Origin: DASRAJ01 sp035638255
GTDB lineage: Bacteria; Bacteroidota; Bacteroidia; Chitinophagales; UBA10324
Length of the DNA stretch: 64,000 nucleotides
Assembly (NCBI GenBank): GCA_035638255.1
Contig: DASRAJ010000098.1
Location: forward strand, 62,001-126,000
Direction of reading: 5' to 3'
Of this stretch, positions 25,302 through 32,540 are shown piece after piece. How positions within the stretch are numbered: position 1 is the first letter of the stretch; the number at the start of each line of letters is the position of its first letter. Made by a program: the position numbers and the translations under genes. The notes beneath the pieces are model-generated. The model saw only the letters and a list, made by a program, of their open reading frames with translations, made no database searches and was not told the origin of the DNA.

Positions 25302-25309
25302 CAAATTTA
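25302..25309 (-). promoter_or_regulatory. -7 promoter box of the sugar dehydrogenase (TAAATTTG)
   Basis: The minus strand reads TAAATTTG, a match to TAnnTTTG. It would give a leader of about 25-30 nt before ATG 25269. Confidence 0.4.
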
Positions 25310-25370
25310 GATGATGAATGCGAACCGGAATTCTGAGCTCTATTAATTGCAAGAGTCGCTCGATTCAGAT

Positions 25371-25393
25371 TCCGATTTCTCAAAGAAATCGGA
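25371..25393. repeat. Perfect 10-bp hairpin between divergent genes
   Basis: TCCGATTTCT (25371-25380), a CAA loop and AGAAATCGGA (25384-25393) form a perfect stem. It lies in the divergent region between the dehydrogenase and the TetR gene, away from any T-run, so an operator or repeat element is more likely than a terminator. Confidence 0.55.
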
Positions 25394-25499
25394 TTTCTTT
25401 CTACAGCATGACACCGGGCACAAGCAGATTTTTTCAATGACTCTCAAGCGACGTTTAAAGATTTCAATCAACAAAATTTTTTCTTCCCGAAATGAAATT

Positions 25500-25507
25500 T
25501 ACCTTTG
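25500..25507 (+). promoter_or_regulatory. -7 promoter box of the TetR gene (TACCTTTG)
   Basis: TACCTTTG matches TAnnTTTG, 20 nt before the ATG at 25528, and abuts the palindrome at 25508-25521. Confidence 0.5.
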
Positions 25508-25521
25508 CTAACAACTGTTAG
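25508..25521. promoter_or_regulatory. Probable TetR operator (CTAACA-AC-TGTTAG)
   Basis: A dyad with perfect 6-bp arms around a 2-nt centre lies immediately downstream of the -7 box, covering the expected transcription start and 6 nt before the TetR start codon. The placement fits autorepression by the TetR protein. Binding is inferred from position and symmetry only. Confidence 0.5.
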
Positions 25522-25527
25522 TTATTC

Positions 25528-26112
25528 ATGCCGAAGCAAGCGGGAATCAAGCGTAAAGATCAGATCACCAGAGTGGCGATGAACAAGTTTCGTGAGAAAG
25601 GATACCGTGCTGTTTCCATGCGCGAGCTCGCGAATCACGTTGGCATTGAAGCAGCGAGTTTTTATAATCATTTCGATTCGAAGGAGAGCATACTTAAAGA
25701 AATCTGCTTTCGGATGGCGAATGAATTTTTTAGCGGGGTTGAAGAAGCACTGAAGGAAGAAAAAAAATTAGATAAAATGCTGGAGCATGCTATCAGATCG
25801 CACATCAAAGTGATCACTGCAAACCTCGATGCTTCCGCAGTCTTCTTTCACGATTGGCGTTATCTGAGTGAGCCATACCTGAGTGAGTTCAAAGAGATGC
25901 GGAAACAATACGAAAATATTTTCCGCAAGATCATCAGGGAGGGAATGATCAAGAAAATTTTTGGCAAGCAGGATGAAACATTTATAATGCTCATGATTTT
26001 TTCTTCACTCAATTGGGTATATGAATGGTATGATCCCGAGGGAAAATTTTCTCCCGAACAAATCGCGGAGAATTTGGCGAAGCTGATTTTGGATGGAATA
26101 CGGAAAAAGTAG
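25528..26112 (+). CDS. TetR-family transcriptional regulator, probable regulator of paa genes
   Basis: 194 aa. The N-terminal helix-turn-helix is clear: ITRVAMNKFREKGYRAVSMR, ELANHVGIEAASFYNHF and SKESILKEIC. The C-terminal ligand domain is helical (for example VFFHDWRYLSEPYLSEFKEM) and of the TetR_C type seen in fatty-acid or aromatic-CoA regulators. It precedes paaABCD by about 150 bp on the same strand, so a phenylacetyl-CoA-type effector is a reasonable guess. An operator-like dyad overlaps its promoter. Confidence 0.85.
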   Translation: MPKQAGIKRKDQITRVAMNKFREKGYRAVSMRELANHVGIEAASFYNHFDSKESILKEICFRMANEFFSGVEEALKEEKKLDKMLEHAIRSHIKVITANLDASAVFFHDWRYLSEPYLSEFKEMRKQYENIFRKIIREGMIKKIFGKQDETFIMLMIFSSLNWVYEWYDPEGKFSPEQIAENLAKLILDGIRKK

Positions 26113-26210
26113 GCAGTAGGCATCCCGATTCATCGGGAGCGGTAGGCAAAAAAAAGATACACGAGTTCTCCCGATTAATCGGGATTCACGCACCACGATT
26201 CACGATCGCA
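26109..26210. repeat. Composite short repeats between tetR and paaA
   Basis: The spacer holds GTAGGCA heptads at 26109-26122 (beginning in the tetR stop) and again at 26142-26148 around a CCCGATTCATCGGG palindrome. A copy of the CACGAGTTC...CCCGATTAATCGGG...ATTCACG element follows at 26160-26190, then more period-7 units (CACCACG, ATTCACG). The same element occurs at 11734-11766. Confidence 0.6.
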
Positions 26211-26265
26211 TATAACGATGATTTTAACCCGAAACACTAAACTGTAGAAAACTAAACTTTTTCAC

Positions 26266-27258
26266 ATGTACGGCGGCGGATACATTTTCATTGAACCAAC
26301 AAAGCTGGAAACGGAACAGCATCCTGATGATCCTGAAAAACTCGCGGCGTTTAATGCGCACATTGACAGCGGTGAAAAAATTGAACCGCAGGATTGGATG
26401 CCGTATGAATATCGCCGGCAACTGATTCGTCTTATTGAACAACATGCACACAGCGAGATCATGGGTTCATTGCCCGAGGGCGCATGGATCACACGCGCAC
26501 CGGGATTCAAGCGAAAGATGGCGCTCATTGCAAAAGTTCAGGATGAAGTTGGTCATGGTCAGTTGCTTTACAGCGCTGCCGAAACGCTTGGCAAATCGCG
26601 AGAGCAGATGATCAATGATTTGCTTACAGGGAAATCCAAGTACTCGAACGTATTCAACTATCCTGCAAAAACCTGGGCTGATGTGACTGTCATCGGTTTT
26701 TTAATTGATGCGGCGGCCATCGTAAATCAAGTTGCAAATTCAAAAGGATCTTATGGTCCCTACTGTCGTGCTCTCGAAAGAATTTGTTACGAAGAATCAT
26801 TTCATCTCAAGCAAGGTCATGATGCATTGGTGGCGTTGGCAACCGGAACAAAGGCACAGCGGGACATGCTGCAGGATGCATTGAACCGCTGGTATCGCCC
26901 GATCATTCATTTCTTCGGACCACCTGATACAGAATCAGTGCACGGACAACAACTGATGAGGTGGAAAGTGAAAATGGCGAGTAACGATGACATGCGAAAT
27001 CAATTTCTCGATTCCTACATTCCGAAAATCTGGGAGTTGGGATTAACATTCCCTGATGAAAATCTCCATAAGAATACTGAAACAGGACATTGGGAATTCA
27101 GCGATCCCGATTGGGATGAGTTTCAAAGAGTGATCAATGGTGATGGTCCCTGCAATGCAGAGAGAATCGCAACGAGAAAATTTTCAGAGGAGCATGGTCA
27201 CTGGGTGCGCATGGCATTGATGAATCCCCGACAGGGGTTTTCAATTCCGTTGGCATGA
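26266..27258 (+). CDS. paaA: 1,2-phenylacetyl-CoA epoxidase, catalytic subunit A
   Basis: 330 aa, full length. The diiron ligands lie in RLIEQHAHSEIMGSLPEG, AKVQDEVGHGQLLY and RICYEESFHLKQGH (E/ExxH pattern), with the PaaA C-terminal signature GPCNAERI followed by the HGHWVR segment. The PaaABC(D)E enzyme epoxidises the ring of phenylacetyl-CoA as the committed step of aerobic phenylacetate breakdown. First of four paa genes; a palindromic element separates it from paaB. Confidence 0.95.
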   Translation: MYGGGYIFIEPTKLETEQHPDDPEKLAAFNAHIDSGEKIEPQDWMPYEYRRQLIRLIEQHAHSEIMGSLPEGAWITRAPGFKRKMALIAKVQDEVGHGQLLYSAAETLGKSREQMINDLLTGKSKYSNVFNYPAKTWADVTVIGFLIDAAAIVNQVANSKGSYGPYCRALERICYEESFHLKQGHDALVALATGTKAQRDMLQDALNRWYRPIIHFFGPPDTESVHGQQLMRWKVKMASNDDMRNQFLDSYIPKIWELGLTFPDENLHKNTETGHWEFSDPDWDEFQRVINGDGPCNAERIATRKFSEEHGHWVRMALMNPRQGFSIPLA

Positions 27259-27263
27259 CTAAG

Positions 27264-27387
27264 CGTCATTGCGAGGAGCGCGAGTGGATTTGTGAGAAGG
27301 GCGACGAAGCAATCCCTTCGAAATGAGTGGTACTTTGAAACCCTGGAGATTGCTTCGTCCCGATAAAAATCGGGACTCGCAATGACG
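27264..27387. repeat. GTCATTGCGAG palindromic element between paaA and paaB
   Basis: Perfect terminal arms CGTCATTGCGAG (27264-27275) and CTCGCAATGACG (27376-27387) enclose a second perfect pair, GACGAAGCAATC (27303-27314) and GATTGCTTCGTC (27348-27359). Next to the latter is CCCGATAAAAATCGGG (27359-27374). The 124-bp unit lies 5 nt after the paaA stop and ends 19 nt before paaB, inside the operon. Related copies are at 38722-39096 and 50324-50481. Confidence 0.8.
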
Positions 27388-27406
27388 AAATGATAAATTT
27401 CAAAAA

Positions 27407-27820
27407 ATGAAAACAATAACCTCCATTATTGATCCGCGGCTGAATAGGGTTGATCTCGGCAGTGCGCAAACTTTCAATCATGTTGATGATCTTGAAGAGT
27501 GGGGAACGTATGAAGTGTTTCATCAAAAAAAGCGCGGTGAGCATCATACGCATGCAGGCATCGTACATGCACCCGATCCGGAGATGGCGCTCATAATGGC
27601 AAAGGAACAGTTTGGTCGGCGATTACATACTTCGAGCATCTGGGTGGTAAAAACTTCAGAGGTTTATTCTCTCGGTTATGAGAATGAAGACATGTTTGAA
27701 ACTACACCCGGAAAAATGTATCGTGAAGCAGGCGGCTATAAATTGCGTGACAAAATCAATCAGTACAAAAAAGAAATGTCCTCAGGGACTCCTAATGAGA
27801 ATCAAAATGCAACCAGTTGA
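27407..27820 (+). CDS. paaB: 1,2-phenylacetyl-CoA epoxidase subunit B
   Basis: 137 aa. The PaaB core is visible: EWGTYEVFHQKKRGEHHTHA, GIVHAPDPEMALIMAKEQF and the WVVKTSEV segment. The subunit bridges PaaAC heterodimers in the multicomponent epoxidase. Slightly longer than typical PaaB, with a charged tail (KEMSSGTPNENQNATS) that overlaps the start of paaC. It should be on one transcript with paaA despite the palindromic insert. Confidence 0.93.
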   Translation: MKTITSIIDPRLNRVDLGSAQTFNHVDDLEEWGTYEVFHQKKRGEHHTHAGIVHAPDPEMALIMAKEQFGRRLHTSSIWVVKTSEVYSLGYENEDMFETTPGKMYREAGGYKLRDKINQYKKEMSSGTPNENQNATS

Positions 27821-28559
27821 AGAATTGATGTTAAAGATGGCTGACGATGCTCTCATCATCGGGCATCGCAACAGTGAGTGGACGGGATTGGGTCCCATCC
27901 TCGAAGAAGATATTGCGTTCTCTTCTATGGCTCAGGATAAGATCGGGCATGCACTTGCACTGTACAAAATTCTGCACGAGCAATTCGGCGAACCTGATTC
28001 TGATTTATTGGCATTTCACAGGGGCGAAAAAGATTTTAAATGTTGCCATCTCGTTGAGTTTCCCATAGGAGAATATGATTTCACTACTGCCCGGCATTTT
28101 CTTTTTGACAATGCCGAAATTCTCCGTTACGAATTGCTGTTGCAATCTTCATTCGAGCCATTGGCAAGATTGGCAAAGAAGATTCACGGTGAGCTGAAAT
28201 ATCACCTGCTGCATGCAAATTCCTGGTTTACGCGATTGGGAAGAGGCACTGAGGAAAGTCATGCGCGAATGCAATCCGCCTTGAATTCAACTTATCCTCT
28301 TGCACCTGGAATTTTTGAAGCGAGTCCTTTTGAAAAAGAGTTGATTGAACTAAAAGTTTTTCCCGGCGAAAAAGTTTTACACGAGATGTGGGAAGAAAAA
28401 GTTCACGCCTTAATTGGAGAAGCGCATCTCCAAATTCCATCAGTGAAAGATGCTACGATAGGGATGGGAGGAAGAAATGGATATCATACCGAACACTTGC
28501 AGCCGTTGCTGAATGAAATGTCAGAAGTGTTTCGGTTGGAAGAGAATGTTGAATGGTAA
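27807..28559 (+). CDS. paaC: 1,2-phenylacetyl-CoA epoxidase subunit C
   Basis: 250 aa from the ATG at 27807 (a start at 27795 is equally possible; both lie inside the end of paaB, giving a 14- or 26-nt overlap). It has the diiron-like fold of PaaC with degenerate ligands: HRNSEWTGLGPILEEDIAFS, AQDKIGHALALY, KKIHGELKYHLLHANSW and a C-terminal GGRNGYHTEHL matching E. coli PaaC. It is the structural partner of PaaA. It overlaps paaD by 7 nt. Confidence 0.93.
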   Translation: MQPVEELMLKMADDALIIGHRNSEWTGLGPILEEDIAFSSMAQDKIGHALALYKILHEQFGEPDSDLLAFHRGEKDFKCCHLVEFPIGEYDFTTARHFLFDNAEILRYELLLQSSFEPLARLAKKIHGELKYHLLHANSWFTRLGRGTEESHARMQSALNSTYPLAPGIFEASPFEKELIELKVFPGEKVLHEMWEEKVHALIGEAHLQIPSVKDATIGMGGRNGYHTEHLQPLLNEMSEVFRLEENVEW

Positions 28560-29068
28560 AATCGTTAATCGTGATTGAGCAGGAACAAATTATTTCAAAG
28601 GAGGAAATTCTGGAAGCATTACGCGAAGTGATGGATCCCGAAATTCCTGTGCTCTCAGTCATTGATTTGGGAATCATTGAGAATGTAGAGATTGAAGATA
28701 ACGCTGTCACCGTAAAGATGATTCCAACATTCACCGCATGCCCTGCGATTAAAATCATGCAGCAACAGATCAAAGAAAAAATTGTTTCGCTTGGCTTTGA
28801 AGATGTAAAAGTGATCGTTGATGATTCTGTCTCCTGGAATTCTGACCGCATGAGTGAGGAAGCAAAAAGAAAGCTGGAAAAATTTGGATTGGGAATTCCC
28901 AACCGCCACGGCGGAGAATTTTCACTCGAAGAAATCGAACATTCAAAATGCCCGCACTGCGGCAGCAGCGATACCACTATGAATTCACTCTTCGGTTCTA
29001 CACTTTGCAGAAGCATTCACTTCTGTTTCGACTGCAAGCAATCCTTCGAGCGGTTTAAACCGTTGTGA
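28553..29068 (+). CDS. paaD: Phenylacetyl-CoA epoxidase assembly protein PaaD (MIP18-like)
   Basis: 171 aa. The N-terminal DUF59/MIP18 domain (LREVMDPEIPVLSVIDLGII and TACPAIKIMQQQI) is followed by the C-terminal zinc-type module CPHCGS ... LFGSTLC ... CFDCKQSFERFKP with four to five cysteines. PaaD is thought to help Fe or Fe-S assembly of the epoxidase. No paaE (reductase) follows in this window: the next gene is nadD. Confidence 0.92.
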   Translation: MVKSLIVIEQEQIISKEEILEALREVMDPEIPVLSVIDLGIIENVEIEDNAVTVKMIPTFTACPAIKIMQQQIKEKIVSLGFEDVKVIVDDSVSWNSDRMSEEAKRKLEKFGLGIPNRHGGEFSLEEIEHSKCPHCGSSDTTMNSLFGSTLCRSIHFCFDCKQSFERFKPL

Positions 29069-29092
29069 AAAAGTTATTCAACGGCTTTTATT
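29060..29092 (+). terminator. Candidate terminator of the paa operon
   Basis: CCGTTG (29060-29065) and CAACGG (29079-29084) form a 6-bp stem overlapping the paaD stop codon, followed by CTTTTATT. The stem is short and the T-run interrupted, so this is tentative. Confidence 0.4.
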
Positions 29093-29117
29093 CAGTATTA
29101 GAAGAGAACTTTTAATT

Positions 29118-29145
29118 TGCCTACTGCATATTGCCAACTGCCTAC
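29118..29145. repeat. Period-7 repeat (TGCCTAC type) abutting nadD
   Basis: Four heptads read TGCCTAC, TGCATAT, TGCCAAC, TGCCTAC and end 2 nt before the nadD start codon, so the nadD ribosome-entry region lies entirely inside the repeat. The same family is at 57282-57309 and, reversed, at 26109-26148. Confidence 0.65.
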
Positions 29146-29147
29146 TG

Positions 29148-29729
29148 ATGACAGGTCTCCTCTTCGGCTCTTTCAATCCTATTCACATCGGGCATCTCAT
29201 TATTGCTGAGTACATGAAAGAACATGCGAAGCTGGATGAAGTGTGGTTCATTGTTTCACCGCATAATCCATTGAAGGATCAATCATCCCTCGCCAAGGAT
29301 GAATTACGGTTGCAGATGGTGAAGCTTGCAATCAAGGGAAATGAAAATTTTGTTGCGAGCGATGCGGAGTTCAAGCTGGAGCAGCCATCTTATACTATCA
29401 ATACCCTCGAAACGCTTTCAAAAAAATTTCCAAAGAAAAAATTTGGAGTGATTATGGGCTCTGATAGCCTGGAATCAATTTTCAAATGGAAAGAATGGAG
29501 CACGATTCTCTCGCAGTACATGATCCTCGTTTTTCGCCGCGGACCCATCAATGATATTGAATGGGCGAAGTATCCAGGCGTAATTTTCTTTGATACTCCT
29601 TTACTGAAAATTTCTTCGACACTCATTCGAACTATGATCGGGGATAAAAAATCTGTTCGCTACCTCGTGCCGGATCCTGTGCTGAAATTTATTGTTCAGA
29701 AAAAACTTTATAAGAAGAAGAAAAGCTGA
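29148..29729 (+). CDS. nadD: Nicotinate-nucleotide adenylyltransferase
   Basis: 193 aa. Nucleotidyltransferase motifs: GSFNPIHIGHL (G-x-F-x-P-x-H-x-G-H, near residues 7-17), a central VIMGSDSLESIFKWKEW, and the C-terminal ISSTLIR (the ISST/S-x-R signature). It makes deamido-NAD from NaMN and ATP. nadB (37 kb) and nadA (49 kb) lie elsewhere in the window, so the de novo NAD genes are scattered rather than in one operon. Confidence 0.95.
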   Translation: MTGLLFGSFNPIHIGHLIIAEYMKEHAKLDEVWFIVSPHNPLKDQSSLAKDELRLQMVKLAIKGNENFVASDAEFKLEQPSYTINTLETLSKKFPKKKFGVIMGSDSLESIFKWKEWSTILSQYMILVFRRGPINDIEWAKYPGVIFFDTPLLKISSTLIRTMIGDKKSVRYLVPDPVLKFIVQKKLYKKKKS

Positions 29730-29735
29730 TTTAAT

Positions 29736-29799
29736 TGCCACGAATTTCACGAATTGAAATAACGAAAAGCTTTTCGTGGTAATTAGTGCAATTCGTGGC
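29736..29799. repeat. CACGAA-type inverted repeat enclosing a perfect 16-bp palindrome
   Basis: TGCCACGAATTTCACGAATT (29736-29755) pairs with 29780-29799 (17 of 20 positions, including a perfect GCCACGAATT/AATTCGTGGC). Between them lies the perfect palindrome ACGAAAAGCTTTTCGT (29762-29777). The first arm is identical over 20 bp to 40612-40631 inside the GH9 gene. Confidence 0.7.
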
Positions 29800-29808
29800 T
29801 ACAAAGAG

Positions 29809-29836
29809 AAAAGCTCCAGACGTCTCGGGAGCTTTT
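29809..29836 (-). terminator. Rho-independent terminator of the cold-shock gene
   Basis: AAAAGCTCC (29809-29817) and GGAGCTTTT (29828-29836) make a perfect 9-bp stem with a 10-nt loop. On the minus strand it lies 22 nt past the stop of the cold-shock gene and is followed by CTCTTTG. It could also stop nadD transcription from the other side. Confidence 0.65.
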
Positions 29837-29858
29837 CAATCGGAAAGAATTAAATGAT

Positions 29859-30050
29859 TTATGCCAAGCGAACGTTGACAGCATTTAAGCCTTTTTTACC
29901 CTGGGTTACGTCAAACACCACGCTGTCGCCTTCGCGAATGTCCTGCTTGAGGCCGGTGACATGAACAAAAATGTCTTGGCCGCTTTCGCTGTCCTGAATG
30001 AATCCAAATCCCTTAGAGGTGTTGAAGAATTTTACTTTACCTTTTTTCAT
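29859..30050 (-). CDS. Cold-shock-domain protein (CspA family)
   Basis: 63 aa, standard length. RNP1 (KGFGFIQ) and RNP2 (DIFVHVTGL) motifs are intact. It is an RNA chaperone binding single-stranded nucleic acid. Monocistronic: a promoter box lies at 30081-30088 and a strong terminator at 29809-29836. The leader of about 25 nt is far shorter than that of cold-inducible cspA genes of enterobacteria, so thermosensor-type leader control is unlikely. Confidence 0.96.
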   Translation of the reverse strand: MKKGKVKFFNTSKGFGFIQDSESGQDIFVHVTGLKQDIREGDSVVFDVTQGKKGLNAVNVRLA

Positions 30051-30080
30051 CGTACTGTGTTTAGGTTATTGTGTGAGCCT

Positions 30081-30088
30081 CAAAAGTA
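30081..30088 (-). promoter_or_regulatory. -7 promoter box of the cold-shock gene (TACTTTTG)
   Basis: The minus strand reads TACTTTTG, an exact TAnnTTTG match, about 30 nt before ATG 30050. Confidence 0.55.
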
Positions 30089-30160
30089 CAAGAATAATTT
30101 GTCAGGGTTAATTTCTTCCGGCTGCGGGAGGCTACAGGATCGTGTCCCATATAGCCTTCT

Positions 30161-31495
30161 TCAGATCATTCCCCGCGACTTAAACTCCAGATACTTGTTC
30201 ACGGTGTTGATGGAAAGATCTTCCGGCCGGGTGTAGATGCTTTGAATGCCATAGCGCTTCAATTCAGTAAGTAACTGGCTTTTCTCGGCAAGAAATTTTG
30301 TGGCAATGGTCTGATCGTAAATATCAGGCAACGAAGTGACCTTTTGGCGGGAGAAGGATTCAATTTCTGTATTCTGAAAAAAGATCACTACCAACAGGTG
30401 AAGGCGGTTTATTCGCCGAAGCACCGGCAGCACTCTCTCAAGTGCATATTGACTTTCGAAATTGGTGTACAGGAACAACAGGCTTCTGCCTTTCATGTAG
30501 TATCGTGCCGCCTGGTAGAGTAATTCGAAGTTGGCCTCGCTGGTTCCCTCCCGCTGAGCGTACAGCGCTTCAAGAATGCGGTGCAGCTGAGTGCGGTGGC
30601 GCTCTGCTTTCAAAAATGTCTGAATCTTATCTGCAAAGGTGAGCAGGCCTGCTTTGTCACTCTTGAGCAATGCGATATTTGATATTACCAGAGAGCTATT
30701 AACGGCGTAGTCGAGTAAACTCAGTCCGTTGAAAGGCATTCTCATGGCGCGGCTGTGATCAATCACGCTGTAGATTTGTTGCGACCGCTCATCTTCATAC
30801 TGATTCACCATCAGGGACTGTCTTCGTCCGGAGGCCTTCCAGTTGATGCTGCGATGATCATCGCCCCTGACGTATTCCTTGATCTCTTCAAATTCATAGC
30901 TGTGTCCAATTCGTCTCAACCGCTTTATTCCTTCCTGTGTGGAAATGCGTGAGAGCGCTTTCAATTCATACTGCTTCATCTGAAGCACTGAAGGATACAC
31001 CGCCACGGTTATTTCCGATGGTATAATTGATCTTCTTTGCAACAACCCGATAAAGGTTGCAAACAAAATATTGATGCCGCCGAAATGATAAACGCCACGT
31101 GTTACCGGCCGAATCGAGTAGGTTATCTTTTTCTTCTCCCTTCCGGTCAGTAAGAAATTGAATGAGAAGTCTCTTCGCTGAAATTGCTCCGGCAACTCGT
31201 CAATTAACTGAACACGCAGGGAGAGGGAGGAGCGATTTTCCATTTCAATGGAAACAACATTTTCATCGCCGAGTGAAAGTATTTTTTGAACATTCCGTTT
31301 AGCAGACAAATTTGTGGAGGAGTTAAAAAGAAGGATGGCATCAACAATCATGTTTGCAGCGAGCAGAATCAGTGATGCCTGCGCAACGGCGAAGAGAACC
31401 TGAATAAAAAAACTCGCGACGAAAATCAGCGAGATCGCCCCGAGCGCCATGAAGAGCCGGTTGGTCACGTAGAGTTGCCTGAAGAATCTGATCAT
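30161..31495 (-). CDS. DUF58 (von Willebrand-like) protein of the MoxR cluster
   Basis: 444 aa. Two N-terminal membrane helices (about residues 15-50) are followed by a beta-rich part and the DUF58 core: EFEEIKEYVRGDDHRSINWK (the conserved R-x-Y-x-x-G-D-x-x-R-x-I-x-W), then a vWA-like domain with YSVIDHSRAM. DUF58 proteins are partners of MoxR ATPases, which are proposed to act as chaperones for envelope complexes. Its start overlaps the moxR stop as ATGA. Confidence 0.9.
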   Translation of the reverse strand: MIRFFRQLYVTNRLFMALGAISLIFVASFFIQVLFAVAQASLILLAANMIVDAILLFNSSTNLSAKRNVQKILSLGDENVVSIEMENRSSLSLRVQLIDELPEQFQRRDFSFNFLLTGREKKKITYSIRPVTRGVYHFGGINILFATFIGLLQRRSIIPSEITVAVYPSVLQMKQYELKALSRISTQEGIKRLRRIGHSYEFEEIKEYVRGDDHRSINWKASGRRQSLMVNQYEDERSQQIYSVIDHSRAMRMPFNGLSLLDYAVNSSLVISNIALLKSDKAGLLTFADKIQTFLKAERHRTQLHRILEALYAQREGTSEANFELLYQAARYYMKGRSLLFLYTNFESQYALERVLPVLRRINRLHLLVVIFFQNTEIESFSRQKVTSLPDIYDQTIATKFLAEKSQLLTELKRYGIQSIYTRPEDLSINTVNKYLEFKSRGMI

Positions 31496-32502
31496 CGCGG
31501 TACTTCTATTTTCTGCAAAATGTCTTTGATCACATCCTCCGTTTCCATGCCTTCCATTTCCCGCTCGGGCGTGAGAATGATACGGTGATTGAGTACAGGA
31601 TAACTTACAAACCTGATATCATCAGGCGTTACGAAATCACGACCGTTAATAGCAGCCATCGCTTTTGCAGATCGCATGATAGCGAGGGACGCGCGGGGAG
31701 AAGCGCCCAGAAACAAATCACCGTGATTGCGGGTGTTGTGAATTATGCCGGCGATGTAATTCACCAATTCATCTTTGATAATTACCTGCTCTACCAGTGA
31801 CCTGCAATCGTTGATTTCCGCAGAAGAAAAGACAGGCTTCACTTCATCTATTTTCCTGTTGGAAAAATCTTCCTTGAACCGGTGAATGATCTGCTTCTCT
31901 TCTTCCAGCGAAGGGTAACGCATTTTCAGGCGATACAGGAACCGGTCGAGTTGTGCTTCGGGAAGCTTGTAGGTGCCCTCGTGCTCAATCGGGTTTTGTG
32001 TGGCAATCACGATGAAGGGAAAACCCATCAGGTAAGTACTGCCGTCAACAGTTACCTGCTGCTCTTCCATCACTTCAAAAAGTGCCGCTTGTGTTTTTGC
32101 CGGTGCGCGGTTGATTTCATCAATCAATACGACGTTAGAAAAAACTGGCCCGCGGTTGAAACTGAATTCAGAAGTTTTGAAATTGAAAACCGTGGTACCG
32201 ACCACATCGGAAGGCATGAGGTCAGGAGTGAATTGAATGCGTGAAAATTCCACACTAAGTGTTTTCGCCAGCAACTTTGCAGCAAGTGTTTTTGCAATGC
32301 CAGGGACTCCTTCAATCAGGAGATGACCGCCTGCAAATAATCCGGTCATCAGGAGCGTGATCATATCATCCTGTCCGATAATCACTTTCCCGATTTCACG
32401 ACGGATTCGTTCCACCGCTTCACTTATTTTTTCCAGGGCAATGCGGTTCTGATTCCATTCCGGTTCGCCTTCCACCGTGGTATTTTGTATTTCGTTTTCC
32501 AT
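31492..32502 (-). CDS. MoxR-family AAA+ ATPase
   Basis: 336 aa. Walker A GVPGIAKT, Walker B VVLIDEINRAPAKTQ, sensor 1 VIATQNP and the C-terminal lid with SPRASLAIMRSAKAMA are all present, as in MoxR proteins. It is thought to remodel or activate partner complexes. It sits between the DUF4350 and DUF58 genes; the order SpoIIM-DUF4129-DUF4350-MoxR-DUF58 is a conserved Bacteroidota gene cluster. Confidence 0.94.
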   Translation of the reverse strand: MENEIQNTTVEGEPEWNQNRIALEKISEAVERIRREIGKVIIGQDDMITLLMTGLFAGGHLLIEGVPGIAKTLAAKLLAKTLSVEFSRIQFTPDLMPSDVVGTTVFNFKTSEFSFNRGPVFSNVVLIDEINRAPAKTQAALFEVMEEQQVTVDGSTYLMGFPFIVIATQNPIEHEGTYKLPEAQLDRFLYRLKMRYPSLEEEKQIIHRFKEDFSNRKIDEVKPVFSSAEINDCRSLVEQVIIKDELVNYIAGIIHNTRNHGDLFLGASPRASLAIMRSAKAMAAINGRDFVTPDDIRFVSYPVLNHRIILTPEREMEGMETEDVIKDILQKIEVPR

Positions 32503-32540
32503 GGAGAAAAATTTCTTTTCTGTTTAAGAAGTCAATAAGA

